The notes under the pieces are model-generated. The model was not told where the DNA came from, did not search any database, and saw only the letters and a program-made list of their open reading frames with translations. The position numbers and the translations under genes are program-made. A stretch of 64,000 nucleotides of DNA from Tubulanus polymorphus (Eukaryota; Nemertea; Palaeonemertea; Tubulaniformes; Tubulanidae): the NCBI RefSeq assembly GCF_964204645.1, contig NC_134036.1, positions 3,892,001 through 3,956,000 on the forward strand, read 5' to 3'. Positions 1 to 11,483 of this stretch are shown piece after piece. Position 1 is the stretch's first letter; each line of letters starts with the position of its first letter.

Positions 1-568
1 TACACAAAATCAACCCCCCCCCCCCCCAGTGTATCAGAGAAATATCTATGTTTAGAATTTTGCAATTCATTCGTTTTTCATCGAATTATGTACTAATTGA
101 GAAAAATGTGGCCAATAACATTATTCGAATTCCCCGAGTTTTCCAGGTTTTTGGAAAAACTTGTCCAATTCACTGAGTTTTCCCTGATTTTTAAGGTCAG
201 TGGATGACTCCTGAGCGCTCGATGAGGACCTCTCACATTACATCTCCCCAGATCGAGATGACAGTAAGAGGTTCGGGGAATATAAACATTGTGTAAAACA
301 ATGAATGAACAAGCTGGATTGAATCTAAGGATTCTTGTGCTGTATGAATGTCAATTAGTATTAGTATTTACAATTGGGGACCTTTTAAGTTGTTTACTAG
401 TGTACTGACTTGATTGTTACTGATTTGGGAGCAGTTTGTAAACGGTAAACAGAAATCGATCACAGTCAATGAACTAGCAGTAATGAATTGAGAATAAGGC
501 TTTATTAATATGCCTGGAGTCCGGTTGCACAGACCAAGACCATCAATCCAAGACCATCTAAGTTCTAG
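1..568. other. Left edge, no gene recognised
   Basis: AT-rich DNA with a C homopolymer at about 16-27. I see no convincing coding exon, RNA gene or transposon end here. Confidence 0.5.
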
Positions 569-750
569 TGACAATCTCTAACAATTCAAGACTTAAGAAA
601 TCGCTTTCGGACTTCAGCGACGACGGTCCTACTACTGAGAGCCCTGAACATAAATCGTCGTATATGAAACTTAATCGCAAAAGGAAACTAAAAAAAGCTA
701 TCAAAAATGTTCGAATTGAAGAGCCCTCGAGCGAGACGCGCCGCGAATAA
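569..750 (+). CDS. Possible terminal coding exon (basic, Lys/Arg-rich tail)
   Basis: After a TAG acceptor-like site at 566-568 an open frame of about 60 codons runs to a TAA at 748-750. It begins with Thr-Ile-Ser-Asn-Asn, passes an acidic Ser/Asp stretch (DFSDDGP), and ends in a very basic segment (KLNRKRKLKKAIK) that could act as a nuclear localisation signal. AATAAA overlaps the stop codon. The codons look like those of the confirmed exons in the window. No upstream exon lies inside the window and I recognise no domain, so this could equally be a chance open frame. Confidence 0.25.
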
Positions 751-2658
751 AACAAACGAAGAGCGGATTGGCCTACCTTTTATAACGAAAGACAAGCACC
801 GCCATTAACGAGAATTTACAAACGCCGAACGTCGCGAAACCAAACAGAAACGCTATTCACTCGGATATATACGGAACATGTAACAGCAACGTAGTACGTT
901 CAGACAGAGGGTCCTAGAACACTCCAGACAAGCAGAGAATGTTACGATCTATATCGAAAGTGATTACCACCGACACCGACACCGGCGAGGGCTGAATGTT
1001 TTTTCAATAATATATATGCGTTGGCACCAATTAGAATTCCCAGGGTAACGTTTTTTTTTTGTAATTGATAATATGACGTATAATAAGACAAACTCCATCA
1101 GTAGAAGGCATAAACTAATTAAAAATAGCTAACGACTTTAGGAGTCCAGGGACGCTGTCTCCACTGTCTGATATGGGCAAAAATCTGTGACAATGTCGAT
1201 ATTCAACGCCCCCTGGTGAACGTACACACGTGTACGCCTTTGAAACTGGCCACTATCATTGAGCTATAATTCAGTGACCAGGATACCTCCTTATTGAGAA
1301 AAGATGTCAGCCTTACATCATCAAAATTAGGCCTAAACCAAATATATCTCGGTCGAAAGGAGATAGGCCTATACGGTTTTTGTCACCATGTCTTGAAAGT
1401 AGACGGACGATATAGAGAACCAGAAAAAGAAGTAGAACTTATAATCATAGGCCTAGGCCTACTTCGGTCTTACACATTGCACAGTGGCCGCCATCTTAAA
1501 TACCTTTTAAGCCACAGTGCGGAGAGGTTAAATTAAATATTTAAAAAAAGCGTAAAACATGGGTGGCCAAAAATGATGACCGATTTTTTTTAGTTAGGGG
1601 GGCCAAATATGAAAATTTACAGATCTCTCATCAAAACTTATATCCCTACACAACTTAGGCGGAGGTATAGTATGCCAGTTCAGGTCTGATGGCAATTTTC
1701 GAAATATATCATTGTCACCATTGAATCAGTCAATATCTGTGTTTTCGTACAGAATCAGAAAATAGAACCAGGAAATGAATGAATTGAGAAATCGTCGTAA
1801 ATTTGTTCTCTCGATTCGGAGCCGATTTTCGCTCGAACTAACGGGCGAAATGGGCGTCACGCAGGCCTCGTCGACGTGGAAAGCGTCAAAATTCAATTCC
1901 TACCTGAAATCGGCGATTGTTAGCGGTTATTAGCGGTAAAATCACGATTCGAAGCGGTTAATCTCTCTTTAAAAGCGACAACACCGGATAACGGGTAGTA
2001 CAAGTGAGTAAGCGAACGATCACTACGCCGCGGCGGCCGCTTCACCGCCAACGCCCCGATGACCTTCACCTCGGGCTTTGTTTACATTCAGAACGCCGGG
2101 CGCGAATATCCCCTCGAATAACTCTGATCGTTTTTAATTGAAACCGAAACCGTTTAATCGTGATATAAACTAAAAAACGGCGATTATTTCGTCGCTGAAA
2201 TGTAAACTCGGAAGTGGGGATTATTTTTCACAATGGCCGCCGCCGTTTTAGACGCACGTGTTTTCGTTGCGGCGGTAATAAATATCGTGTTTACCCGGGT
2301 ATTTTCGAAGACGGCGAATGCGTTTTAGAAATAATTTCTCATCTAGTCGAAAATCATGATCCCTCGACGAAAAAGGAATCGTTTTAAGAAACAACTAGCA
2401 ATTTACATGTACCACATGATAACAAAAATGGCGACGCCCAAGGGTCACATGACACAAATATGGCGGCGCCCTTGTTCGTTTCAACTCTCGAAATGGCGTA
2501 ATAGATATGTCGCAATAAAGTAAACAAAACAACATCGTCGCCCTGGTCTGATAGTTATTTTTCCGGGTTTTTCCAAAGTTGATTCGCATTGAACTGGAGA
2601 TGAGGAGCTGAGCTTTATTTAGGAAGAGAAAAGAACTGAAACAACAGCAGAAGTAGAA
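751..2658. other. Upstream region of the Rab gene
   Basis: No gene was recognised. From about 1800 to 2330 the sequence is clearly richer in GC and CpG than its surroundings and lies just ahead of the Rab start codon, as expected for a housekeeping-type promoter. The short AT-rich stretch 1000-1100 holds a poly-T run. I could not identify a TATA box with confidence. Confidence 0.4.
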
Positions 2659-5600
2659 ATGTCGAACAACATAACAACGATTGAAGCTAAAATCGTCGTG
2701 CTCGGTTCACAAGGTAAGTCTCGATTGGGTCTAACTGCAGTTTGGGTCACCTATCCACTGGGTGGCGCTAGTGTTATTAAAGAATGGTGTTATGGTAAGG
2801 GTTAGGTACATAACCATTAGGGACACCTAAACTGCAGTCATACCCGTTCGTCGTTTTTAGGCAAAATTTTAGGCAAAAAGACTTTTCTGGTCGCAGCGGC
2901 TAGTGGACTCTGAATTCGTCCACCAAGGGCTTGTCAGTCCCATGATAGCTGAGGGCACAAAATGAAACAGTTGCCAGCTATCGTGATGATGATACATCGA
3001 AGAATTGTTGACCCACCCAATATTATGTGCATATCTAAGGCCTAAAAGAGATTCGATCAGGAAAAAGGCCTGTTGTCTAATAATTCCTGAACTTGATATG
3101 ATTGATATGATATGATAAAAGCGATGGTGTCTGACGAGTTGAGGTTGGAAAGTCAGAAAAATGAATTTCATTTCGTTCGAGTTTGTCAAAAGTCTCGAGT
3201 CGGCCATGTCTGAGTAAAAAAGGCCGGATTAATCGGATGGACTGATAAAAAAAAGCCTTGCGATGCCATCAGCCTCAAATCCCTATTGCCTTTACCCTTC
3301 GGGCGTGGGCCGCTGCATTCAGTTCATGTTTTCTCAACGAATTTCCATGAAGTTTGTCTTCTCTTCTGTTTGCAGGTGTGGGTAAGACCAGTTTGGTCGT
3401 GCGGTACGTTTCGAATGCCTACAATCATAACGCCACGCCGACTATCGGCGCTTCATTTTTCACTTGTAAATTGTAAGTTCATTTTTGTTTATCGATTTTT
3501 GGCTCGACGTCGTCGTTATTTGTTGTAAATTTTTCGTGGTTTTGTTTCGCAGAGCGATTGATAGTTACCGAGTGAAACTGCAGGTATGGGACACGGCCGG
3601 GCAGGAGCGTTTTAGGGCTATGGTATGTATGGCATTTGTCTATAGTTAGTAATTAGTAATCATCGTGTTTGAAAGATGTCAGCACTTATCATGTTGAAAT
3701 ATTAGTTACTTCGAACGAGACAACGCATTGCATTGTAGTTAGCGGTGCCCATTGAACAACACACTGGGGTGGATTTTTTTTAATATTCAAATTACCTCCA
3801 ACACCTGGGGCCAGTTGAACAGTCGGACTTAAGTCAAAAAGTGGTCCTAAATCTTAAGACTGGTCTTAAGTTGTTAGATTGGCTATAGAACTTAGTTGGT
3901 CTTAGACCGGTCTTAAGTCAAAGCCATGACTACGCAACCGGCCCCTGGGTTCAAAAATTAGCTAGCACTGAAAGGGTTAGGCATGGCGATTATATACAAG
4001 TTCTGGAATCGGCGTAAAAAGTCCTTGAAAGTCATTAAATGAGATTGGTCATGGATGCTTTGAACCCTGAAATTGTTATCTTGTAACGAAACTCTAAATT
4101 GTTATACAGGCTCCGATGTATTATCGTAAAGCGAACGCGGCGTTCCTCGTGTTTGATCTGACGTCCGCTGAAAGTTTCGAAGATGTCAAAACGTGGGTTA
4201 AAGGTAACTACCGTCAATTAATGAAAAATAGAATCGGAATTCTATTGACTACAATGTCTGCAGTTAAAAACTAGAAAAAAATGTCAAACTGAATTTTTCG
4301 CTTTCAACTAGAAACTGTCATCGAGAAATGAAGAAATCTCGGGTGTTTCAAATGTTTTGGCTTTTTCTTCAATATTCTAGCCTTTATACGCGACTCATTA
4401 CAAATGTCTACCTTTTCTCGACTACCTTCTGTTTTATCAACTTCATGTTTAATCTATCACTTACGGTTATGTTTATTTTGTTGTAGAACTCAAGCGCAAT
4501 ATAGACGGGACTATAGGTATGTATAGAGAGTTGGAGGGTTCGAATCCCTGGTAAACCGTGTTATTCGGTCGGGACACGCGTCCAGTGTTTCCTGACTCAC
4601 TGATCTTACGACAAAAGTAGTAGCTCCGAAGAATACTTTAGAGATTGAAAAGGCGCTTGGTAGCTATATGTGAATGAAGGGCTGAATAAGGAGTTCCAGG
4701 CTGTAAATAGATGATAAACCCGAATATGCTACTGTGATGACATCTTTCCGATAGCTCACGTTCTTATTTCTACGTTCCATGTGTTATATGTGTCAGAGTG
4801 TATAACAGCGTTCCTACTAGCTCGGCTAGCGGGAATATTCCCTTTGGCTCAGCGGTAGAGCGTCCGCCTTGGACGCCAGACATCGAGAGTTCGAATCTCG
4901 AGAAGGACAGAAATTTCTTCCTGTTACATATATGCCCGTGAACTACTAACGCCTGTGTATATATATACATTTCAGCCATGTGCGTATTAGGAAATAAAAA
5001 TGATCTGGAAAACGAACGCGAAGTTCCGAAAGACATCGCGCAGGACTACGCCACGTCTATTGGCGCCCTCTATTTCGAAACGTCCGCTCTCGAAAACAAC
5101 GGTAATGAATGAATGATTTATTTACTTGTATGTACAAGATTATAAACATAAAATGTGTTTCCTAACTACGCCCAAAGAGGCGAAGTACAAAAAGCCAATA
5201 TTAGGCCCGCTCTCGCACTGAGGGGCCAATTTTGAAGGACTTGTCACACCCCAAAAGGGCACTTTGAAGTACAAAAGGCAATATTAGGTGAATCTTTTTT
5301 AAGGTTAACATTTTGAAGGACTTTTGACATCACTTTGATATTCAAAAAGACAATATCAAGTGTACTCCCACGCTAGATGCGCCAATTATCTTTGTCGAAT
5401 GAAAAAGTGCACTCTAAAAATTTGATCGACAACGATTGGTAGAACACTATATCCGTGTTGACGCGATGAGGAGAGAATCCCACAATGATAATAAAAAGTC
5501 CGAAAATGTAACTTCGAGATAGTAGTTTATTTCAACGTTTCGACTATATCCTAATAGTCATCTTCAGGAATAATGATTATTCCTGAAGATGACTATTAGG

Positions 5601-6029
5601 ATATAGTCGAAATGTTGAAATAAACTACTATCTCGAAGTTTCATTTTCGGACTTTTTATTAACATTGTGGGATTCTCTCCTCATTGATCGACAAGTCTGT
5701 GGTGTAAATGTGTTAAAAGGGTTAAGGCTCTATTTAGAATTCCGCTTACAATCTGAAACCAGATATCGTAATGCGTGATTTTCCTTTTTAATTACGATAC
5801 GCATGATTTGATTATATCTACAGGTATACAGGACGCGTTCATGCAGGTGGCGCTGCGGTTGATCACGCTGTGCGAAACTCAGCCGAACAACAGCGGCATG
5901 AAGATGCTCGAATACGCGGGAAACATCGCCGACGACTCGGTGAAACTGAGAGCTCCCGATCCGGCTGCGGCGGGCGCGACGCCGGGCCAGCAGGCGACTA
6001 AATCGTCATCGGAGTGTTGCAGCAGTTGA
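2659..6029 (+). CDS. Rab family small GTPase, Rab5 group (Rab22/31-like)
   Basis: Membrane-trafficking GTPase. Coding exons: 2659-2713, 3376-3472, 3553-3622, 4110-4203, 4487-4516, 4976-5101 and 5824-6029; all are bounded by GT-AG and the phases agree, giving 225 residues, a normal Rab length. The P-loop is split by intron 1 and reads GSQGVGKTS. The switch I region gives TPTIGASF, followed by WDTAGQERFRAM (switch II), APMYYR, GNKNDL (guanine specificity) and ETSA. The C terminus ends in a CC pair two residues before the end (ECCSS), the usual double-geranylgeranyl site. IGASF, APMYYR and WVKEL place it in the Rab5/22/24 group, so an endosomal role is likely. The tail after residue 180 is Ala/Pro-rich and not diagnostic, so I give no gene symbol. 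The start is the first ATG ahead of the P-loop and gives the usual short N-terminal extension. Confidence 0.93.
3645..3976 (-). mobile_element. piggyBac-like MITE, 5'-truncated, in Rab intron 3
   Basis: The right end reads GCACTGAAAGGG followed by TTAG. The interior (AGTTAGTAATTAGTAATC, then GAAAGATGTC, then ACACTGGGGTGGA) matches in reverse orientation the elements at 37957-38234 and 40116-40362. The other terminal repeat is missing next to the exon 3 donor. It is interrupted by another element at 3803-3950. Confidence 0.6.
3803..3950. mobile_element. Small palindromic MITE nested in the preceding element
   Basis: The ends form an inverted repeat, CCTGGGGCCAGTTG at the left against CAACCGGCCCCTGGG at the right. 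The interior is self-complementary around repeated CTTAAG motifs (ACTTAAGTC, GTCTTAAGT). This is the structure of a non-autonomous terminal-inverted-repeat element. There is no coding capacity and the target-site duplication is not clear. Confidence 0.65.
4839..4907 (+). repeat. tRNA-like sequence (degenerate tRNA or SINE head) in Rab intron 5
   Basis: An A-box (TGGCTCAGCGG) and a B-box (AGTTCGAATCT) are spaced as in a tRNA. The D stem GCTC/GAGC pairs perfectly, and the acceptor arms TCCCTTT/AGAAGGA pair with one mismatch and one wobble. The middle arm is a 6-bp hairpin GCGTCC/GGACGC with a 5-nt loop rather than a proper 7-nt anticodon loop, and one linker base is missing. It is therefore probably a tRNA-derived retroelement or pseudo-tRNA rather than a working tRNA. 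A second B-box match (GGTTCGAATCC) lies at about 4537-4547 in the same intron. Confidence 0.45.
5466..5684. mobile_element. Fold-back element: near-perfect 219-bp palindrome in Rab intron 6
   Basis: Two arms of about 105 bp are almost exact reverse complements, meeting near 5574. The arms start with ATGAGGAGAGAATCCCACAA and include GTTTCGACTATATCC and CTAATAGTCATCTTCAGG. It has no ORF. The flank TAGAACACTATATCCGTGTT also precedes the related copy at 9034, so the full element is larger than the palindrome. Confidence 0.8.
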
Positions 6030-6159
6030 GATTCGTTCCAGAGCGAAGACGATTCCGTGATTCCTTAAAAACTCTAACTGAACTGTAAATGCTTTTAAAG
6101 GTGCTCGAAACTCTTTTGAAAATGTCAGAAACTCCTTTAAAACTTGTTCAATTTTGAGA

Positions 6160-6310
6160 AATGTCTGCGTAGTATTGTATGATAAACTTACGCCTAAATC
6201 GATGCAGTTAGGACCAGGATTTGTTTTCACCCAATAAGGCGGTTACCAAATTAGAAACCAAGTTTAGGTAGTGTTAGATATTGCTTACAAAACCACCGAA
6301 TAAACAGTTT
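6160..6310 (+). repeat. Dispersed repeat, inverted copy at 36300-36470
   Basis: The segment contains CGCCTAAATCGATGCAGTTA, AGGACCAGGA, GGCGGTTACC and CAAAACCACC in that order. The same blocks appear in the same order on the minus strand around 36300-36470. It is probably a non-autonomous transposon copy; its ends are not resolved. Confidence 0.55.
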
Positions 6311-7269
6311 ACCGAGATAAACTGTACAGATTTATGAGGAGTCTACTGTAATTGAGATATGAAAGTCTTGCGGACACTGACTCCAAATTTGAAATATTCT
6401 CCTTTAAAACTCTTTATATCCAGGAATGACCGATCCGTAGGGGCCGTGCAACAGAATACGGTAGACTCCTCCTAACTCGAGAATCAATTGTGATCAATTT
6501 GTTTTCGTTCATGAAATATTGCAATTTTTTCGAGATTTTAGTTTTGAAAAAGGTGATTATGCGGGTATGGCTATGGAATTAAGGCTAAAAAGATGATGCC
6601 TTGTTTCTCCTAATCGGCCGGGTCACTTAGCGAACCGCGATGAAATTTCGTAATCAGTTCATTTCTATAACTGCCGGATCTGTTACGGTTACCATGATCG
6701 CGATTGTAAGAAATAATCATTAACAAGGTAGATAGGCGGCAGCTGGTCGGGTCAGTAGAAATGAGAAACAAGGTACCAATTTCTTAAGCCTTAATTCACA
6801 TTCTGTTTTTGAATAGTTCTGAAATTTGTTTTTCCCGAATTAGACAGTGGTACACAATCTGTTGTTGTAATATGATGCTGAGATTTGTATAAGGGAGTCA
6901 AGAGATTATTCGAACTGAAAAGTACAGTTCAAGTCCTTTGTAACGCCACAGTCCGGGACAAATGAAATACACGCATAAAGAATGGTATTTTTATCGATTT
7001 TGAGTTCGATTGAACAAAGATATTCAATGACAAAATGTTAGTAAGCATTGGTATTAAGAAGGATGCCGCCAGCGTTATAACGGACTTCAACTGTATTCAA
7101 GTTAAGAGAAGAATCTATTGTATTTCTATTTGTTGCTGATGCCAGTTTTATTTCGTGTTTTTTTTCACTTCAGTTCATATTAGAGATTAATCATTGGTTT
7201 CGCGTTCTCCGTCTCTGTAACTGTGCGCATACTGTCTGTCCGGGTCTGTTGTGGATATTTAGATTTTCT

Positions 7270-7700
7270 TGATGCAGTTCCACAATTTGACTCGGCACGC
7301 CGTGAGTTAATTTCGACTCCGTCCCCCAGTTCCACAGTTGTGTTGGTTTTATTTGATCCGGGACCCGGTTACGCAGTCGTGTAGTTCTCGTTAGACTGCG
7401 GATCCAATTCCACAGTTGTTTGGATTAATTTCCACTGTGGATTCAGTTCCGCAGTAGCGTGAGTTTAATTTGTCTCAGGATCCAGTTTAGTTAGTTACCT
7501 AATCGTTGGTGGTAAGCTTTTTATTATCGGATTGGCTTACATGTGGTTGATGAAAATATCCGATCGTGAAACTAAACCACAGTCAGGTTACTGACTAGAT
7601 CCAGTTCTAAAGTTGTGTGGATTTAATTTGACTCTGAACCCAGAGTTCCGTGGGTTAAATGCGACTCCGGATCTAGTTCGAGGTTTTTTCAAGAGTTGGA
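7270..7700 (+). repeat. Degenerate repeats containing AGTTCCACAGTT
   Basis: Irregular copies of a roughly 50-60 bp motif built on CAGTTCCACAGTTGTG, TTTAATTTGACTC and GGATCCAGTT. The same core recurs at 23749-23836 as an inverted repeat and at 39575-39720 in reverse orientation. Confidence 0.5.
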
Positions 7701-8464
7701 TTTGTCTGTGTATGAAGTTCTTCAGTTATGTGCTATATTGTACGTGGTTTAATTTGACTCGGAATTACACGTAAATAAATACAAACGCGTGATTGGCGGC
7801 TGTAGCTTTGTGTGCTCCAAGGTTATATACACTGCTTTAAGATACGTGTATTTATTTCGACGGCTCGATATCAGTATTTTCTATCCGTGAATTCATATGC
7901 ACATTTTGATAACTCGGTAAAATAGACCGTTGAAAAATAAGTAAATTACATATGGTCAGTGTTCTTCGTATGCTGGAATTTTAAAGGGCGGCCCCTTCGT
8001 TGTGAAGTAGCAAGGCTTCGATCCCCTACAGAATGCAGAAATTGATTTTGGTGTAATCTACAATTTTTCGTATTCGTGTATCAGCATTGATAGAATATTG
8101 ACATCCGCTCTAATAGGGGCAGCAGATATTTCATAAGAGATGGCTGATTTTCAGATGGGTGGATGTTAAAACGAAAGGGGTTACCGCCCCTTTAAAACCT
8201 GTTGCGGAGAACAGTGATTGTGTAATTCTGTATGTAGGTAGGGTCTCGCTGTGCTGTGGATGTCGTTGTGAGAATTCGTGAAATTTTGATCTGATTTTAA
8301 ATTCGATGGGCGCGTGCGAATGTACAGGGGTCAGTTATATGCTCGTATAGTAATGTTGAATTTCGCACGCGCTTCTCTGATTCCGCCGAAATGTAATAAG
8401 TATACACGGTATATTGAAATCATATATATATATTAATGAAAATTCTATTTGTACAAAAATCTAA

Positions 8465-9033
8465 TTGGAAATGAAATTTTTTATATATCCATTGTTGAAT
8501 AGATTCGTTCATGATATGATTATTATGATTGTAACTATTATTAAAGTGATTTATCCGAAATATACATTGTATGTAAATAGAAGAACAAAGCTTTTAAGAT
8601 TAAGGGTTGAAGCTGAGGTCTTAACAACAAGAAGCAAAAACTGCAAAGTTATATATTTTTATATAATTCGAATTTCCCATTTGACCAGAGTTGGCTTTTC
8701 ACACGTCGTCATACTTTGCGGATCATAAGATTCGACGTTGCTTTAGACGAGGTGACCTTTCTGATAGAAATAGGCTATTGTAGTATGGAAGTTTATCGAT
8801 GCAAAGACCCGAATCCGCCAAAATGAGAATACAAGGGAAGTTTTCGACCGAAATGGCTATAGCCTAGATAGTGGTGGTCAAGATGCACGAATCCGGCCAC
8901 TGTATACGGTATCGTGGAATATGCGCTATAAATCTTATCGTCCTCGGATGCAGAACTTCTACGTAAAACGGCTAATATTCATCAACCGGTATCGTTTTTT
9001 GATTCAGATAAAGTACGTATATCACGATTGATA
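8465..9033. other. Intergenic, nothing recognised
   Basis: AT-rich DNA. One short open frame at the start has no coding character. Confidence 0.4.
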
Positions 9034-9375
9034 GAACACTATATCCGTGTTGACGCGATGAGGAGAGAATCCCACAATTATAACGAAAAAGTCCGAAAAT
9101 GAAACTTCGAGATAGTAGTTTATTTCAACGTTTCGACTATATCCTAACAGTCATCTTATTCTCATTATTCCTGAAGATGACTATTAGGTCTCATTTTAGC
9201 CAAATGTTTCCTTGAGTTGGTAGTTAATTCGACGTTTCGACTCAATTCTAACAGTCATCTTCGGCCGATACTGACTTGGAGGAGAAATCGCAAAAACAAT
9301 CGACAATTTGTTCGCTGTTATTGTGGGATTCTCTACCACATAATCACAACACAGATTTAGTGTTTTACAATATCA
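9034..9375. mobile_element. Second copy of the fold-back/TIR element
   Basis: The left end AACACTATATCCGTGTTGAC continues with GAGGAGAGAATCCCACAA. The right end in reverse complement reads AACACTAAATCTGTGTTG, then GTAGAGAATCCCACAA. The terminal inverted repeats are therefore about 45 bp, longer than the palindrome in Rab intron 6 suggests. The interior differs from that copy and includes a second CGACGTTTCGACTC block. Confidence 0.7.
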
Positions 9376-10021
9376 TTGGTCATACACTGGCACTTTGTAA
9401 AAGAGGATAGCGGTCGGATTTTTTTAGAACAGATGCAAATCAATTACAGCTGGGATATATCTGCTGTATTATCTGGTGCTGTTGCGGTTTGACTTGTGTC
9501 TTAATATGTTCAAGACGAGTAGATTCAACTAAGATCATCTCGACTGGTTTTAATTCGTGCGCTCACCGCCACCCGCAGAAAACGGGCGATTTTTAAGGTA
9601 AGATCTTGACGTTTCTTTCACGCGCTGCTGTTGTGGTGGTGATTTCATGACGTCCATCGGTCGTTGTCGCCCGAAATAAATAATTTAGAATTTAGCGCAA
9701 GTTGTGATGTATACGATATGAAGAAAACTATAAGCCACATTTAAAACGAAAAATTAAAAGGAGCCATCTACGAGCCATTTCCTATAGTTTTGAAAGCTTA
9801 CATGAATGTCGAAAAATCAATTAATGATTCTGTCATATTACAAGGCACATTACAAGGTGGCCAGAAGATGGCCAACAAAACCAACAATAATTTCGCAGGC
9901 GATTTTTTGTCGAGCGCCGTCACATTCGCGAAAACATTTACCGGCCCGCAAATATTACTCGTTTATACCAGTACCAGCCTAGAGCGCCATCTGTATTCGT
10001 GAATGGTTTTTCTGTCATTGT
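9376..10021. other. Intergenic / possible 3' part of the lectin gene
   Basis: A plus-strand open frame of 70 codons at 9790-10002 has no recognisable domain or splice context. The minus strand was searched for further exons of the lectin gene and none could be supported. Confidence 0.35.
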
Positions 10022-10427
10022 AGGCGCTTTTACGAAACTGAATCTTTGTAAATCGATTTAAGTTTCACGTTTACGGCACGCGGTTTAGTGAATTGGATTT
10101 GGTAAATCAACTCGTTTATGGACGCGGTTTAGTAAACTGATTTATTAAATCGACTAACTTGCTCGTCGAGCAAGTTAGTGGCGATTTAGTCAGTGAAATC
10201 CAACATGGCGTCCTCTTCGACCGCGGGCTTAAGACATCTATCGCAGACCATCATCTATCAATAATTCGGTCACCATTGACGCCCATTTTTTTTTGAATCG
10301 CGACCTTTAAATTGATAAATTGATTCGACTCATTTACGAAAAACGATTCGATTTACTAAACCTTTTGTTTTCCGACATCGAATCGGATTAGCTAAACCGA
10401 ATCAGATTCAATTTCGTAAAAGCGCCT
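10022..10427. mobile_element. 406-bp MITE with AGGCGCTTTTACGAAA termini
   Basis: Left end AGGCGCTTTTACGAAACTGA; right end in reverse complement AGGCGCTTTTACGAAATTGA. TGT flanks both sides (10019-10021 and 10428-10430), a possible 3-bp target duplication. Subterminal AAATCGATTTA and GGTTTAGT repeats and an inner palindrome (ACTAACTTGCTCG/CGAGCAAGTTAGT, near 10155) are present. It has no coding capacity. Confidence 0.8.
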
Positions 10428-10649
10428 TGTGGTATTCGCGTGGTCTTCGCACTGGCCGAACGAGCCGGTTGTCGAAAATATCTTCTAGAAAAACAGGACA
10501 TCTATTCGTTGCACATTTCGACTCACCTGAACATGAAGTGGACTGCGAATTTCTTTGCTTCACCGATGAAATCCAACCGGCGTATCTCTCATAGATCATT
10601 GCTATATATACACCTACCTTCTGATTATTATTTCGTAGATAGAATGAAT

Positions 10650-10940
10650 CAGTTCGTTGAGAATGAGAAGTTCGTCGTTATATCATTTACTGAATCGTTG
10701 AAGTTATCGAGTTTTAAGAAGGCCATCACGAGTAACTAACCATAATTGTACTTGTATACTCGTTATAAAGCACATCTCAATTAGCAACATAGTAACAATT
10801 TTACTGAATCGTTAAGGTTATTTAGAATAGTCGTTATTAGTAACTGATCATAATTTTTCTTAATCGTTGAAGTTATTGAGAATAAGAAGGTTGTCAGTAA
10901 CTAGCATGATTTTAGATTGAGATCGTTGAGATTGAGAAAG
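10650..10940 (+). repeat. Degenerate array of the 60-bp satellite
   Basis: About four decayed units with the motifs ACTGAATCGTTGAAGTTAT, GAGAATGAGAAG and AGTAACTAATCATAATTTT. The same satellite forms cleaner arrays at 14884-15168 (same strand) and 27640-27905 (opposite strand). Confidence 0.75.
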
Positions 10941-10952
10941 CTTGTCACTCAC

Positions 10953-11393
10953 CAGATGCACCTGTCGGAATTCCGTGAACGTATACCTCGTAAAAAGACA
11001 ACGGTGCGATCGACGTGGTATAAATGATAACCTTGTCACCTGCCAAAGCATTAACGCATTCCACTAAGAAAAATGTTCTCGTAGATAGCAGGTGCTTTGT
11101 AACCGTTTTGCATATCATCGTTTGGGGCACGTTTAGGAAATCCAATGCTTCGGGGTCCGTGTCGCCGACCAAGACGTCAAACTCGGTCAAAGATGGATCT
11201 TCAACTGGATGAAAAATACTATATTTACTCAGAATTTTACCATAAATTGCTGGTAATCATGGTGAATTGTCTTCGAAAAGACACTACGCGTGTTATACCC
11301 AAAAGGGCAATAGATCCATTTTTTACCTATGATTATCAGTGAAAAGACGCAATATCGCCTTTGTAGGTCCACCATCCACCACTGAGGAGTCGT

Positions 11394-11483
<90 letters not shown>

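Larger units (their letters stand above)
6030..8464. other. 3' UTR and flank of the Rab gene
   Basis: No coding exon is seen. AATAAA candidates lie at 6298-6303 and 7774-7779. Two repeat families occupy parts of the stretch: a dispersed repeat around 6160-6310 and a series of degenerate CCAGTTCCACAGTTGTG-type motifs from about 7270 to 7700. Which polyadenylation site is used cannot be told from the sequence. Confidence 0.45.
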
